Counted from the first letter of the stretch, positions 32,151 to 43,570 are shown. The stretch: DNA of 64,000 nucleotides from Pseudoips prasinana (GCA_951640165.1 OX621252.1:21659934-21723933), one strand, 5' to 3'. Program-made: numbers and translations. Notes: a model not told the origin generated them from the sequence alone.

Positions 32151-32721
32151 GGGGGGTAAAGTATTATTTTAAAGAAGATGCGTGGAGGCTACTTATTTGA
32201 AAATTAATGAAAATAATTGTAATTTATTGGTATTTGTTTCGTGGTCTAGTTGGTTTGATGTCGCGGATATCACGCTATGATAAGAATTGTTAAAACTAGT
32301 CAAAAGCCTAGAATGTCATAACTGGTCCAACCACAGTAGTTAGTAGCAGCCCCAGCTTCAAATACCTAGATAGATAGAAAATGTAAAGATACATTGGTAT
32401 TTTAAATAATTACCTACTCTATTTGGATAAAAAGTGGATAAAAACGATTCCTCAGTCTAAAATATCATCGTTGATTTAATCCACGTTTTGATTGTCTAAT
32501 TCCAACAAAAAGCGGTTGTTGTGACATAATTATGCGAAGATTTTTTGCGCGTAGTTATAAGCACTAAAGGCATATACTTACTCGTAGAACATTATTATAA
32601 TATTAGTCATTTACACAGCACCATCCAACTAATGAATTCTTACGCATTTTTTTGAAAATTTGTTGCTTGCTGACAATAAACGTAACCTACAACACGTCAA
32701 AGATTTTTTTAAATCAGTTAC

Positions 32722-33155
32722 CATCATCATCATCGTAATATCAGCCGAAAGAAGTCCACAGCTGGACAAGCCTCCCCCAAACATTTCCACAATAGCCAGT
32801 CTTGCGCTATCCGCATCCAGCGGTTTTCGCACGACCCTGAAAAGATCGTCGGTCCATCTTGTAGACGGCCAGCCCACGCTACCGGTTCGTAGTCGCCACT
32901 CGAGAACCTTTCTGCCCCAACGGCCGTCGGTTCTACAAGCTATGTGCCCCGCCCACTGCCACTTCTGATTTGCAATTCTTCGGGCTATGTCGGTGACTAC
33001 GGTTTACATGCAGATTTAGACATTTCTGATTAGATCTCGCCGAGAAACTCCGAGCACAGCCCTCTTGTTCTTTGGGTGACCCTGAGCCTTCCAGCTTCTA
33101 ATGAGGCTCATAGGGAGCGACCATGACTCTGTTCCGTAAGTAATCTCTGGCATTC
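32722..33155 (-). mobile_element. RTE 3'-end fragment, longer
   Basis: Reverse complement of about the last 430 bases of the RTE element. It starts at the ATG-repeat tail, passes GGTCCATCTTGTAGACGGCC and TCGCCACTCGAGAACCTTTC, and reaches GACTCTGTTCCGTAAGTAAT near 33122-33141. Frames are broken. Confidence 0.75.
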
Positions 33156-33393
33156 ACACACAATCAGTTAAGTAGTTCTTTATTTTATCCATTACAGACA
33201 GACAGTACTATCGAAAAATGTACCAATTTTCACTTTTGTATGTTTCTTACTCTCCAAAAGATATAGTAGAAACGGCTTTTCAGGCCATATAAAGAATATC
33301 GAAATGGAAACTGGTTCCGTATTTAAGAACATTAATCTCACAAGATGACCGAAGCATATTTTCAGAATGTACACACAATTAATATATGTATTA

Positions 33394-33570
33394 CCAGCTG
33401 TTCCCTGCGGTTTTACCCGCGTTAAACTTTATAAATTCTAGCCTATTTCTTATTCGGACATATAAGCTATATTACTACAAAGTTTCATCAAAATCCGTTC
33501 GGTAGTTTTTGCGTGACGAAGTAACAAACACACACACTCACAAACTTTCGCCTTTATAATATTAGTTTGA
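33394..33570 (-). mobile_element. Short Helitron-like element
   Basis: On the minus strand it starts TCAAACTAATATTATAAAGG after A and runs through TTGTTACTTCGTCACGC to the GC hairpin (CGCGGGTAAAACCGCAGGGA) and CTGG, which fits the CTRR rule, followed by T. Confidence 0.6.
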
Positions 33571-33579
33571 TGTGATTAT

Positions 33580-34160
33580 ACCATATAAAAGATTGAATCG
33601 TGCGAGCAAGATAAATGTCGCGCTGAACCTTTAAAAGTCGATGAAAAAATCATTAGCATCGTCTGGAAGATTTTTTTTACGCCCTATAGCCTAGGTAGAA
33701 TAGTTTTTTTATTGTATATTATAAATTTTTCTTAAATACTTACATTATTTGTAAATATTTCAGTCTTTAATAATAATCAGTTGTCAATGATTTACTGGTT
33801 GAAAAGTAAATAGCAATAAAATGGTAATCATGACGCAATAGCCGTAACTAATGCTGACCTGTAGGTGAAAACTGTAGGCACTTACCCCAATTACAAATGA
33901 TTATTATACACTAACTGCTAACGGAAATAATAAAACTCTCAAAGTCTTAAAGATATACTGTATCTGATTAAGAAAAGAACTATAAATATGTCCAACAGGT
34001 AATTTAATTAGGCTGCGTGTGTACTAAATGCAATGTTGCCAACTAAGCGTAATTGTGTCAGGTTTATCAGAATTATTGCGGTGTTTCAAGTTAAAAAGAA
34101 AACATTGTGTGGATTTATGAAATCAGGATGCTAGTGTAACTTAATCTGTTACGGTGTAAA
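33580..34160. other. No supported feature
   Basis: AT-rich, no motif recognised. Confidence 0.4.
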
Positions 34161-34316
34161 GTTAATTTACTGACGGATTTTCGCATTATTCTTATTTTTT
34201 CCCTCGTTGACCGATTTATTTGCCTCATTAGCCGTATCGTTCTCCACCACGACCATGTGAACGACGACATTTATATCAACACACTGATTAAAACACAAAT
34301 ACCGTTGATCACTTAC

Positions 34317-34355
34317 ACAAATTAGTGAAAATGTGAGTACCACATGGTCAGCCAT
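34317..34355 (-). CDS. Very tentative first coding exon
   Basis: On the minus strand ATG at 34355 opens MADHVVLTFSLIC and meets GTAAGTG (donor at 34316). Immediately upstream lies GGCCAATATGGCGGCGCC (34377-34394), combining a CCAAT box with a YY1-like core, as in housekeeping promoters. Against it: an out-of-frame ATG lies just upstream, the last exon bases are not AG, and no downstream exon was found on the minus strand. Unrecognised protein. Confidence 0.2.
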
Positions 34356-34399
34356 GCATGCAGCATGGTTGCCATGGGCGCCGCCATATTGGCCGTGCC

Positions 34400-35810
34400 T
34401 GGCTGTAATACGAAATGCAATAGAGGGGCGAAAATATTTGCGGCGATAGAAAAAGTTTCATTTTAATAGAATAATCTTTGAAATGTCTTAAGATTACTGC
34501 CTAAATTTACCCGAATCTAGCAAGTCTTCACCTCAATATTTGGATGTCAAAAAGTGCGGTCCGTGAACCTTCACCTTTTAAATACATACTTATGTATTTC
34601 AAGGTAATATCGATGCTCCATATTTTAATCCTAGTTTCAATCCTCCTTCCTAATTGAAATCTGTTTAAAACATAATTCATGCAAAAATAGTTAGTTACAA
34701 ACAGTTCTAGAATTTTAATTGTTTTCATTACTTTTTAACCGACTTCAAAAGGAGGAGGTTCTCAAGGTCATTTTAATTAAGTACTGTAAGAGTATTTACC
34801 TTCTTCTATTTATTTTTTCGAAATGGAAGTTTTCAATAACATCGAACGCAGATATTGTTTTTCATCATTCTACATAATAAACTATATCCGTATATTTTTA
34901 CAATCTGCTCTATTAATATTAATATAACTTCTAATAGCTATTTAACTTAACAAGTCAAAAATCATGATAGCTGTAAAAATACGTCAATATTATTGGTAGA
35001 TATGTTTTATTCACATGTTTTTAAGAAATCGATCACTTCTGTACATTATTTAAATTATAGGCAATGAAAACAAAATATGTTAATACGCATAACTATAGTT
35101 AAGACATGTTTGTATGAGTTGTTTGGACCCTTCAATAGAAAAATATATCAAAGTTTAGTCTCACGAAAAAAGAGCGTCGATAATATCAAATATAAAATAT
35201 TAGGCTGTCATAATCCATTTACAGCCAACATCACCATTTCAAAATCATCACCACCTTTCAAACATAGTACTAATAATATATAACGGATACTACAGCGGTC
35301 AAGAGTAAAGAGGAACAAAAGGCATTGCTTTCTTACCAATTTAAAACGGTTACAATAGAAATAACGTGGCAACACCGTCTGCCTGTCCCATTTTGTGGGA
35401 GGTAGGTAATTGAATGATGTAGACGTGATATAGTGTGACGATGCCCTTTTGTGATAATAATTTAGATATTAATGTACAATAGAGTGATTTATGTCTCGTT
35501 TCACTCCTAATGAAAGGTCGCTGTCATGTTGTGAAAGGTGAAAGAGTCGGCTTTAAAAAGAAACTGATTTTAAACGATCTTAATGTTTATGTACAAGAGA
35601 ATCTATGAGAGAATTTTAAAGTTTTATCGGTCAAAGGCAGGTGCTCCCACTAGTCTGTTAACGATCGGCTAGGTGCAACACCTAGGTATTCGTTCAATCT
35701 CTATAGATTGAAAGCATGCCTAAGTGTTTCACCTCGCCTTGCCCTGTAAAGCAAGAACACATACACACCTGAAATTAAACGACTTATGAGGTTACTTGCT
35801 TTAGGTAGGG
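34400..35810. other. No supported gene; one dispersed-repeat edge
   Basis: TTAACCGACTTCAAAAGGAG at 34736-34755 is a dispersed-repeat edge, with the rest of the copy missing. Otherwise AT-rich DNA without features. Confidence 0.35.
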
Positions 35811-35814
35811 ATAC

Positions 35815-36025
35815 CAACCGTCCGGGTTTCCCCGGATTTGTCCTAGTTTAGAGGGCGTCCGAAGTCCGAACTGTTGGAAGTTGGAAAAGTTGAACCGACA
35901 CTGGCACTGGCAGTGAGTCGCTGGACGCTTATGACTGTTAACATGTCCGGTTTCGGGGCTCTAAAATCAGGGGTTTTCACGCGTCCTGTCCTGGTTGCCA
36001 AATTTTAGAATTGGCAACCCGAGCT
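35815..36025. repeat. Unclassified GC-richer segment, possible DNA-transposon remnant
   Basis: Begins GGGATACCAACCGTCCGGGT and ends near GCCAAATTTTAGAATTGGCA. The inner part has several TCCGG or CCGGG words. The weakly inverted ends suggest a decayed MITE but do not prove it. Confidence 0.25.
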
Positions 36026-36115
36026 TTAGGCATTTGACAACTTATTTAAGTCGTGATGTCATGTTAAAGGGCTTCGACGTCTTGTATAACTCTCACAATA
36101 GGGTAACCACTGGTA

Positions 36116-36560
36116 TACAAATAATCATATCAGCGGAATGACCGCAACTGTCGGTCAAAACCCCCCCTTAAGAATTTACAACATTTATTTTATTTATTTG
36201 TTTTACAACATAATTATCTTTGCAGGTTTGCTCCCAATACGACAATTAGCCACTAAAGTATAAGTGACTCTTTTTTGTAAAAACTTAAAATAGGTACAGA
36301 CGCTAGCACATCCAGCTAACCCAATCTGTCAAATTTATTTTATAGATTTTCAACTTTATCAGAAAAGCATAAGGCTCACTTTCAATTGGGGAAATTTGAC
36401 AGATTGGGGTAGCTTGATGTGTTGGCGTCTGTAGATTATTACAATTTGATAGTTTATGCCATAATCACCACGTTTGGCAGACGGGTTGGAGATCGCAGTG
36501 TGATGGCCATAGTTCACAGAGACGCTGGTGCGTTGCTGTCTGATTTGGTCCATGGTGGGT
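36116..36560 (-). mobile_element. Internally deleted RTE derivative, interrupted
   Basis: 36116-36170 is the RTE 3' end (CATATCAGCGGAATGACCGC). 36446-36560 is RTE 5' UTR (ATAATCACCACGTTTGGCAG, GATCGCAGTGTGATGGCCAT). Between them lies inserted DNA that includes the MITE at 36297. Confidence 0.6.
36297..36431. mobile_element. Hairpin MITE, TA-flanked (copy 1)
   Basis: Ends CAGACGCTAGCACATCCAGC and its inverted partner (to 36431) form arms of about 40 bases. TA flanks both sides (36295-36296, 36432-36433). The second copy at 42493 has the same length and centre. TA targeting suggests mobilisation by a Tc1/mariner-type transposase. Confidence 0.75.
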
Positions 36561-36564
36561 TGTC

Positions 36565-36965
36565 CATTGTGACCAAATAAAGGATTAATATCTATCTGGT
36601 ATGTGGCTATGAAATGTCTGGATTTTAATTGGTAAAATTTTAAGAGAATATGTTTGACTTTACAAGCTACTTCAATCTATAACTATATAATTTTGTATTC
36701 CATTTACAACACTTAATTGTTAACGACCCAAGACACGCAATAGGGTTTAATAACGTATTTAAAGAACAACTAACCAGTTGTTTAACGTCATCAACTAAGA
36801 AACAAGTATAATATTATAAAATAGACTTAAGTCGAATCTAATTATGTAGAATTAGTACCTATGGATGGATCATCAGCATCTTTTAAATGCACGACTAAAA
36901 GAAGTGTAGTGTACGACTATTAATTATATTGGTGCCGTCGAGCTACACAAGTATTTTTTAACATG
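36565..36965. other. No supported feature
   Basis: AT-rich, no motif recognised. Confidence 0.4.
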
Positions 36966-36970
36966 TGTGT

Positions 36971-37163
36971 CGAGGTTAAGCAACTAGGCTCGCGGTCAGT
37001 CCGTAGATGGTGGACCAAAGTCTCCGTGCTTCGGAGCACACGTTAAGCTTCGGTCCCGGTTGTAGTCATTAAACAACAGTTGTAAAGCCATGTCAGAGGC
37101 CTACTGGGCGGCTTGAACAATTTTGACCCTAGGACAACCACTGCCCATACGATAAGTAAGTAG
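36971..37163 (+). mobile_element. 5S rRNA-derived SINE, 5' truncated
   Basis: Starts CGAGGTTAAGCAACTAGGCT, CGCGGTCAGTCCGTAGATGG, then CGGTCCCGGTTG, GGCCTACTGGGCGGCTTGAA and CATACGATAAGTAAGTAGG. Confidence 0.7.
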
Positions 37164-37389
37164 GTATTTAACATGTGTTTTTCAATTATCCTAGGATGTT
37201 TTCAATGGTATTGCATCGGGGTTTCAATCCGTCAAGTAAATACAACTACGAACTGAGTGACGTTTAGTGCCAAAGGCCTTGAAATATCATATAAATTGGT
37301 GTTTCACTGCAAGTTTTTAGCCACAATTACAAGATGAATATTTTCCTAAACTGGTTAAGCACTATAAAAAAAAAACAGCGACCAATTTT

Positions 37390-37605
37390 TTTTTTTATTC
37401 TAGCATATAGTTGTGTCCCACTGCTTAGCAAAGGCCTCTCCCTTGGTTTTCCATATGTCCCTGTATTTGCAATTTCAGGCCAGTCGTTACAAAACTACTT
37501 CAGGTCATCACACCTTCTCCGTTTGGGCCTACCACGTCGACGTCGTCGGCCATTTTGAGGAACCTAATTGGTTGTGATCTGCGCCCATCTGGTTGGGGGC
37601 ATACT
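37390..37605 (-). pseudogene. C-terminal fragment of a second RTE-type LINE
   Basis: The plus strand reads TCCCACTGCTTAGCAAAGGC and CTCCGTTTGGGCCTACCACG. Inverted, this is the typical end of an RTE-like polymerase (short basic C-terminus, then a WDTS-like terminus), different in sequence from the RTE at 37.8 kb. Frames are broken. Confidence 0.5.
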
Positions 37606-37650
37606 TGCTAAAATGCTAACAACCAATTATTTGATTATTATTGATATTGA

Positions 37651-37815
37651 CGGTCACCGTAGCCTAGTTGGTAGTGCTCCTGCCTACGAAGCTGGTGGTC
37701 CTGGGTTCGAATCCCGGTAAGTGCAAATATTTGTGTGATGTGCACGAATATTTGTTTCTGAGTCATGGATGTTTTCTATGTATTTAAGTATTTAGCTATC
37801 TATATAAGTATGTAT
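37651..37815 (+). mobile_element. SINE family A, 5' part of a copy split by an RTE insertion
   Basis: Head with A box (GTAGCCTAGTTGGTAGTGC) and B box (GGTTCGAATCC), then the body to ATAAGTATGTAT (37804-37815). The remainder resumes at 40954 (ATAAGTATGTATATCGTCAC) and runs to about 40987, where it is truncated. Confidence 0.9.
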
Positions 37816-40800
37816 TGCTGTGTGGTGACGGCCTACGAATATCACCACCCCCTCTCATCCCGTGGGGGGACGTAAAAGTCGTCCTGAGGGAAATATATAC
37901 ACCAGAGAACGGGCAGCAGCGTTCTCCTGAGTACCATGTCCACCTTACTGCGATCGCCAACCCGTCTGCCAAGCGTGGCGATTATGGCAAATCCCCTCAA
38001 ATGATGGACACAACCAAACCGCGGCCCCCAGTCCCCGGCAGCCCTGCTATTCCCAGCCGTGGTAACAGCCGTGGTTACGGCAGGGCAGGGGGTGCTAAGA
38101 ATCCCCGGCAGATTCCGCGTTACCAACACCGACGACCTCTGGCCCTGGCAACATATAACACACGTACACTGCGGTCCGACGAGAAGATAACCGAACTGGA
38201 GGAAGAATTGAGCAGGTTACATTGGGATATTGTAGGATTATCTGAAGTCCGAAGAGAGGGGGAGGACTCGATAATACTGAAATCCGGAAACCTGCTCTAT
38301 TACCGGGAGGGTGACCAAATATCCCAAGGTGGTGTCGGGTTCATAGTCCAGAAGTCCCTCGTGAACAACCTAGTGAAAATCGATAGTGTGTCGACGAGGG
38401 TTGCGTACCTTATACTCAGAATCACCAAGCGGTATTCGTTGAAGGTTATACAGGTATACGCACCCACTTCGACACACTCCGACGATGAAGTCAAGGTTAT
38501 GTATGAGGACATATCCAGAGCCATACATACCTCTAACTCCTATTTCACTGTGGTCATGGGGGACTTTAACGCGAAGCTGGGCAAACGATTCGGTAATGAG
38601 CTGAGAGTGGGGCAATTTGGAACTGGAGACCGGAACCGCCGGGGCCAAATGTTGGCCGACTTCATGTAGAAGGAGGGACTCTTTATGATGAATTCCTTCT
38701 TCAGGAAGCCGGATCACCGCAAATGGACCTGGGTGAGCCCCGATGGTAAAACTAAAAATGAGATAGACTTTATCTTGTCGACGAGACGACAGATGTTCAA
38801 TGATGTCTCCGTGATCAATGCGGTTAAAACCGGGAGCGATCACAGGCTGGTCAGAGGCTCATTGAACCTTAATGTCAAACTCCAGAGGTCCCGACTGATA
38901 AAGTCTACGCTCCGACCTTTACCTATCCACGTCCAAAACCCCGAACCATTTCAGCTCGAACTGCAAAACCGTTTCGAATGCCTAGCAAACTGCGAGGAAG
39001 TGGACTCATACTATGACAGGCTCGTAGAAGCTGTCCATTCGGCTGGGTCTAAGGTCTTCAAGGCCCGTCGTACAAACAGAACTAAAAAGATCTCTGACTT
39101 TACCCTGCAACTTATGGAAGATAGACGGAAAATGGTTCTGACATCCTCAGATGATGTTACCAGATATCGGCAGCTCAACAGACAGATCTCAAAGTCTTTG
39201 ACTCGCGACACGCGGCAATTTAATACAATTAGTATTAAAGAGGCTATCGAGCGGAACAAAGGCTCTAAAGTGTTCGCAAGAGCTCTGTCTGTTGGACAGA
39301 GCCAACTGACGAAGCTGAAGACTGAGGATGGTAGAATCGTCACGTCTAAGCCTGAGTTGCTGGGAGAGATCGAGAAGTTCTACGGACAGTTATATACGAC
39401 AACACAGCCACCTGTCAAAAGTCATGCCGAAGACATCCCGGACGTCAGCCTGTACGAGATTAGAATGGCTCTCAAACAACTCAAGAACAACAAGGCGCCT
39501 GGTGATGATGGAGTTACAGCAGAGCTTCTGAAGGCGGATGGTACACCAATCCTACGGGCCCTTCAGAAGTTATTTAACTCCGTCATACTAGATGGTCAAA
39601 CGCCACAAGCATGGCACAGAAGTGTGGTGGTGCTCTTCTTGAAAAAGGGCGACAAGACCCTATTGAAGAATTATAGACCCATCACACTGCTGAGCCATGT
39701 TTACAAGTTGTTTTCGAGGGTCGTTACGAACCGTCTCGCGCGCAGGTTTGACGACTTCCAGCCTCCCGAACAAGCCGGTTTCCGAAAAGGCTTTAGCACC
39801 ATAGACCACATACATACGCTGCGGCAAGTTAAACAGAAGACCGAAGAGTATAACAAGCCACTGTGCTTAGCGTTTGTGGACTATGAGAAAGCCTTTGATT
39901 CTATCGAAACATGGGCCGTGCTGAGGTCTCTCATAAGGTGCCAAATTGACTACCGGTATATCGAGGTGATAAAGTGTTTGTATGAAAACGCCACTATGTC
40001 AGTGCGACTCCAGGACCAGATCTCGAAACCTATCCACTTGCAGCGAGGCGTAAGACAGGGAGATGTTATATCTCCGAAACTGTTCACCGCTGCATTGGAA
40101 GACGTCTTCAAGCTTCTGGTCTGGAAAGGCTTTGGCATCAATGTCAATGGCGAGTTCATCACTCACCTTCGATTTGCCGATGATATCGTAGTCATGGCTG
40201 AGACCATGGAAGACCTCGGTACAATGCTCGATGACCTCAGCAGAGTCTCTCAACAAGTGGGTCTGAAAATGAACATGGATAAGACGAAAATCATGTCAAA
40301 CGTCCATGTTGCACCCACTCAATTGAAAGTTGGTGACTCTGCACTCGAAGTTGTAGAGAACTATATTTACCTAGGACAGACCATCCAACTAGGTAGGTCC
40401 AACTTCGAGAAGGAGGTCAATCGTAGAATCCAACTCGGCTGGGCAGCGTTCGGGAAGCTACGTATCATCTTCTCGTCCAAAATACCGCAGTGTCTCAAGT
40501 CGAATGTCTTCGACCAGTGTGTGTTGCCAGTGATGACATACGGAACAGAGACGTGGTCGCTCACTATGGGCCTTATTAGAAGGCTCAAGGTCACCCAAAG
40601 AGCAATCGAGAGGGCTATGCTCGGAGTTTCCCTGCGGGATCGCATCAGAAATGTCGAAATCCGCAGGCGAACCAAAGTCACCGACATAGCCCGAAGAATT
40701 GCCAAGTTGAAGTGGCAGTGGGCAGGGCACATAGCTCGTAGAGCCGACGGCCGTTGGGGCAGAAAGGTTCTCGAGTGGCGACCACGGACCGGAAGACGCA

Positions 40801-40953
40801 GCGTGGGCAGGCCCCCTACAAGATGGACCGATGATCTTGTGCGGGTCGCTGGAAAATGCTGGATGCGAATAGCGCAAGACCGGCAATTGTGGAGATCTTT
40901 GGGGGAGGCCTTTGTCCAGCTGTGGACGTCTTTCGGCTGATATGATGATGATG
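37816..40953 (+). mobile_element. RTE-clade retrotransposon, essentially full length
   Basis: Bounded by an exact 12-bp target duplication, ATAAGTATGTAT (37804-37815 and 40954-40965), inside a SINE. It has a 5' UTR of about 185 bases, one ORF, a very short 3' UTR and an ATG-repeat tail (about 40941-40953). The single ORF and simple-repeat tail are RTE hallmarks. It is the likely parent type of fragments at 14056, 15684, 28804, 32011 and 32722 and of the deleted derivatives. Confidence 0.92.
38001..40940 (+). pseudogene. RTE polyprotein (AP endonuclease and reverse transcriptase) with one in-frame TAG
   Basis: From the first ATG (38001) the frame spans 979 sense positions apart from TAG at 38667-38669 (codon 223). 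No frameshift separates the two halves. Endonuclease motifs are all present: ATYNTRTL (about residue 50), LSEVRRE (Glu82), YAPT, MGDFNA (186-191), EIDFIL and SDHR (279-282). The stop falls between MGDFN and SDH. The RT has YRPITLLS, EQAGFRKGFST, FVDYEKAFD, GVRQGDVISP and FADD (725-728, at 40173-40184). The C-terminal block reads MTYGTETWSL, KWQWAGHIARR and GRPPTRWTDD. The upstream extension to 37815 has no ATG. One point mutation from being open, so recent, but as written the endonuclease is cut short. Confidence 0.9.
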
Positions 40954-41049
40954 ATAAGTATGTATATCGTCACCTGGTACCCATTATAATTTGTTTCTGT
41001 TTCTAAGTCTTGAATTCTTGATATTTAATTACTATTGTTTTAATATTTT

Positions 41050-41311
41050 GTTGAGCAGTTTATTGTTTGTATGTTTAAGTTTTGAACATAATTTTAACTT
41101 GTTAATTGTTTATGACGATTTAATTGTGAGAAAAATAATATGCTGAACAATCAACATATTATATTTTATTCAACACCTACATATGTATGTACCTATGTCC
41201 TATGACAAAATTTGCACACTGTGGTAGAACACAGTGCACATGTATTACAATGTTACCACCACTTATAACCTGTGTTATACAAATAAACGATTTGATTTGA
41301 TTTGAACTCTG
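41050..41311 (+). mobile_element. CR1-like LINE 3' UTR and tail
   Basis: AT-rich sequence ending ATACAAATAAACGATTTGAT and TTGATTTGA. The repeated GATTT tail is also seen at about 1460 and 1830 and is of the short-repeat kind used by CR1-group LINEs. No coding part. Confidence 0.5.
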
Positions 41312-41345
41312 AAACTACCACTGCCTATACGATAAGTAACTAAGA
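41312..41345 (+). mobile_element. 5S-derived SINE, 3' remnant
   Basis: ACTACCACTGCCTATACGAT and AAGTAACTAAG match the last bases of the family only. Confidence 0.5.
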
Positions 41346-41349
41346 AGTG

Positions 41350-41645
41350 GTCTAAAAATAGTTAGAATCCTAAATGCAAACTGAAGCAGTTGTTGGCAGG
41401 CGCCAATCTGACGGGTTTGTAGCCCGTTCATAGCGGCAATATTCCTGCCTTATGTCTAGACAACCAGTAAAACACCGCAAGACACAGTAATAGCGTTGTG
41501 AACTAGTCATTTACTTCAAAAATATGGATGTTAGTTGTGATTGGTTGAGGATTTATGAGTTGTGTTGGGGTTTATTAATAGCTGAGGCTAAAGATATACT
41601 TGGAGGAGTTCACATTATGTAAGCTATAACTGTATTCGTCCGTTG
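41350..41645. other. No supported feature
   Basis: No motif recognised. Confidence 0.35.
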
Positions 41646-41649
41646 CATA

Positions 41650-41845
41650 TAAATAAATAAATATCTTGGAACAATATAGGACAAGCTTGTACCTACTATG
41701 ATAAACATAGTTAGGTATATATCTATGTTACTAGAAATAATAATGTACACACCTATAATACTACAAACATGTTCTGACTATTTACAAGCGCTTTTTTAAA
41801 GTCTACGTGAATAAAAACCTTTTTTATTTTATTTTATTTTATAGG
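41650..41845 (+). mobile_element. LINE 3' UTR (same family as 23324-24480)
   Basis: ACAAACATGTTCTGACTATT, ACAAGCGCTTTTTTAAAGTC and ACGTGAATAAAAACC, then a TTTTA tail at about 41819-41843. Only the tail end of the LINE was inserted. Confidence 0.7.
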
Positions 41846-41849
41846 TATA

Positions 41850-42005
41850 TTTCTAAATACATGCATATTCTAGATAAATACACCCAGACACAGAAGAATG
41901 AATGTGTTCATCACAAAAAGACATGTACGGTAAAAATCGAGCCCACGACCTGAGACAAGAAGTAAGAGATGGTGGGCTTTATCCCTTACCACTAGACCAA
42001 CCTGC
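41850..42005 (-). mobile_element. tRNA-headed SINE
   Basis: On the minus strand GGTTGGTCTAGTGGTAAGGG (A box) and CGTGGGCTCGATTTTTACCG (degenerate B box) are followed by a body with GTGTCTGGGTGTATTTATC. Family uncertain. Confidence 0.5.
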
Positions 42006-42244
42006 AAAAGGCGCGGTATGTGGGACATGCACTTAGGCCTAGTCCGTCCGTGCGGTCTGCATTATCACATTAAATGCTGAAGAAAGAAACCTTTTATAAA
42101 TAGCTAAGCGATTAATTCCTAACTACTAAACAGACTTTAAAATTATTTTACTTATAGAAAGGTACATCATCAGTATCAGTAATATGGGATGCATAAAATA
42201 TCCAAATAATATGGATATTTTTACGAAAATTTTAATATTCGTAA

Positions 42245-42313
42245 GGTAACTGCACGTGCGACTCAGTGGTTAAGTAGCCGCTTCGCTATCACGTTTCTGG
42301 TTCGAACTCCGGA
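42245..42313 (+). mobile_element. tRNA-like SINE head
   Basis: GTGCGACTCAGTGGTTAAGT (A box) and TGGTTCGAACTCCGGAC (B box) are spaced as in a tRNA. The sequence is AT-rich on either side and no cloverleaf stem closes, so a SINE head is more likely than a tRNA gene. Confidence 0.5.
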
Positions 42314-42492
42314 CAAGTTGTAAAGTCCTCCGCAATATAGATAGTAAGTCCACGCGCTTATAAAAATAAATGTTAAGTAATTAGGTAATATGTATTTGGA
42401 TACAACAGAATTTAGTAGATGGTGTTCAAGAAACAATTATTTTATTATAAATGATATATTTACTTATAAATGTTAACCAATTATAACTTATG

Positions 42493-42628
42493 CAAGATGC
42501 CAGCACATCCAGCTACCCCAATCTGCCAAATTTCTTTTATAGATTTACTACTTTATCACATTAGCATAAGGTTCACTTTCAATTGGGGAAATTTGACAGA
42601 TTGGGGTAGCTTGATGTGCTGGCGTCTG
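42493..42628. mobile_element. Hairpin MITE (copy 2)
   Basis: Same arms and centre as 36297-36431 (GCCAGCACATCCAGCTACCC and its inverse). The right flank is TA, the left flank has decayed. Confidence 0.75.
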
Positions 42629-42979
42629 TACTTGGTATTCCCTAAAGACTTATTTGAACGAATGATGCAATTACAACATGTTATGTCATTGTAGTCAAGC
42701 TTAATACAAATGTTGAATCACAGGTGAGGTGACTGACACATTTCAACGGCTTGAAACATAAAATACTTATATGCCGCATCATTAGGAAAAATTAATGATT
42801 TAATACTCTCATTACGAGATCTATTTGTCAAGAATAGGGTTGCCACCACAGCATTAGGTCGGAGAAGAGCAACCAAAATTCTCCGAGCGACCCGACACGA
42901 CGCGACGGAATCGACGGCGCGGCGTGTCTTTCATATTACCTGCTATTATCGAAGTGTTACGATGTAATTTTATAATTAT

Positions 42980-43230
42980 TTAACCATCGACGCAAAAGGA
43001 GGAGTATTATAAGTTGAAGTCGATGTCTATCTGTGTATGTGTGTCTGTCTGTGGCATCGTAGCACTCAAACGGATGGAGCGATTTCAATGCGGTTTTTTA
43101 ATTTGAAAGTCTCCTCAAGCCTGCCTCAAAAGAACCTCCTTCCTTGGTTTGGTTTTAAGGTAGGTATGTTTGGTATATCAGTAAGATTATCAGCTCTTTT
43201 CCAAAATGATGTAATTATATTTAGAGGCCG
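42980..43230 (+). repeat. Dispersed repeat, family 'CCCGACGCAAAAAG'
   Basis: Blocks CGACGCAAAAGGAGGAG, GTGGCATCGTAGCACTCAAA, GATTTCAATGCGGTTTTTT and TTCCAAAATGATGTAATTAT are shared with 3508 and 8215. A segment in the middle (CCTCAAGCCTGCCTC) is extra. Confidence 0.6.
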
Positions 43231-43234
43231 GGGT

Positions 43235-43570
43235 TTTCTAATGGTTAAGTTATATTTCAAGTACTATTTAATTTCATAATTATTCACCTAAACCTGAGCA
43301 GAAAGTACCATGTTAATACGTATAATATAAAACCGTGAAGAAACTGTATTATCTGTTCCATTCTAGTTAATTATTTCTTCATACTACAGTTTTATTTTTA
43401 ACTTGTAGCAGTAAAAGTTTAAAATAATAATAATAACTAATCAAGTTGTATTGAAATTAAAACGTAAATTTTTAACCAACACCAAAGGAAGGTAGTTATC
43501 AAATTGATAGCTATATATTACGCGATTGATCTTTTGTCTATGAAGAGATTATTAATACTTAATTATTTTT
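43235..43570. other. No supported feature
   Basis: AT-rich, no motif recognised. Confidence 0.4.

Noticed and set aside
37815..38000. In-frame extension of the RTE ORF upstream of 38001
   Set aside because: It has no ATG and matches the 5' UTR retained in the non-coding derivatives.
42245..42313. tRNA gene
   Set aside because: A and B boxes are present but the acceptor stem does not close and flanks look like a SINE. The same applies to 8761, 25260, 21650 and 29195.
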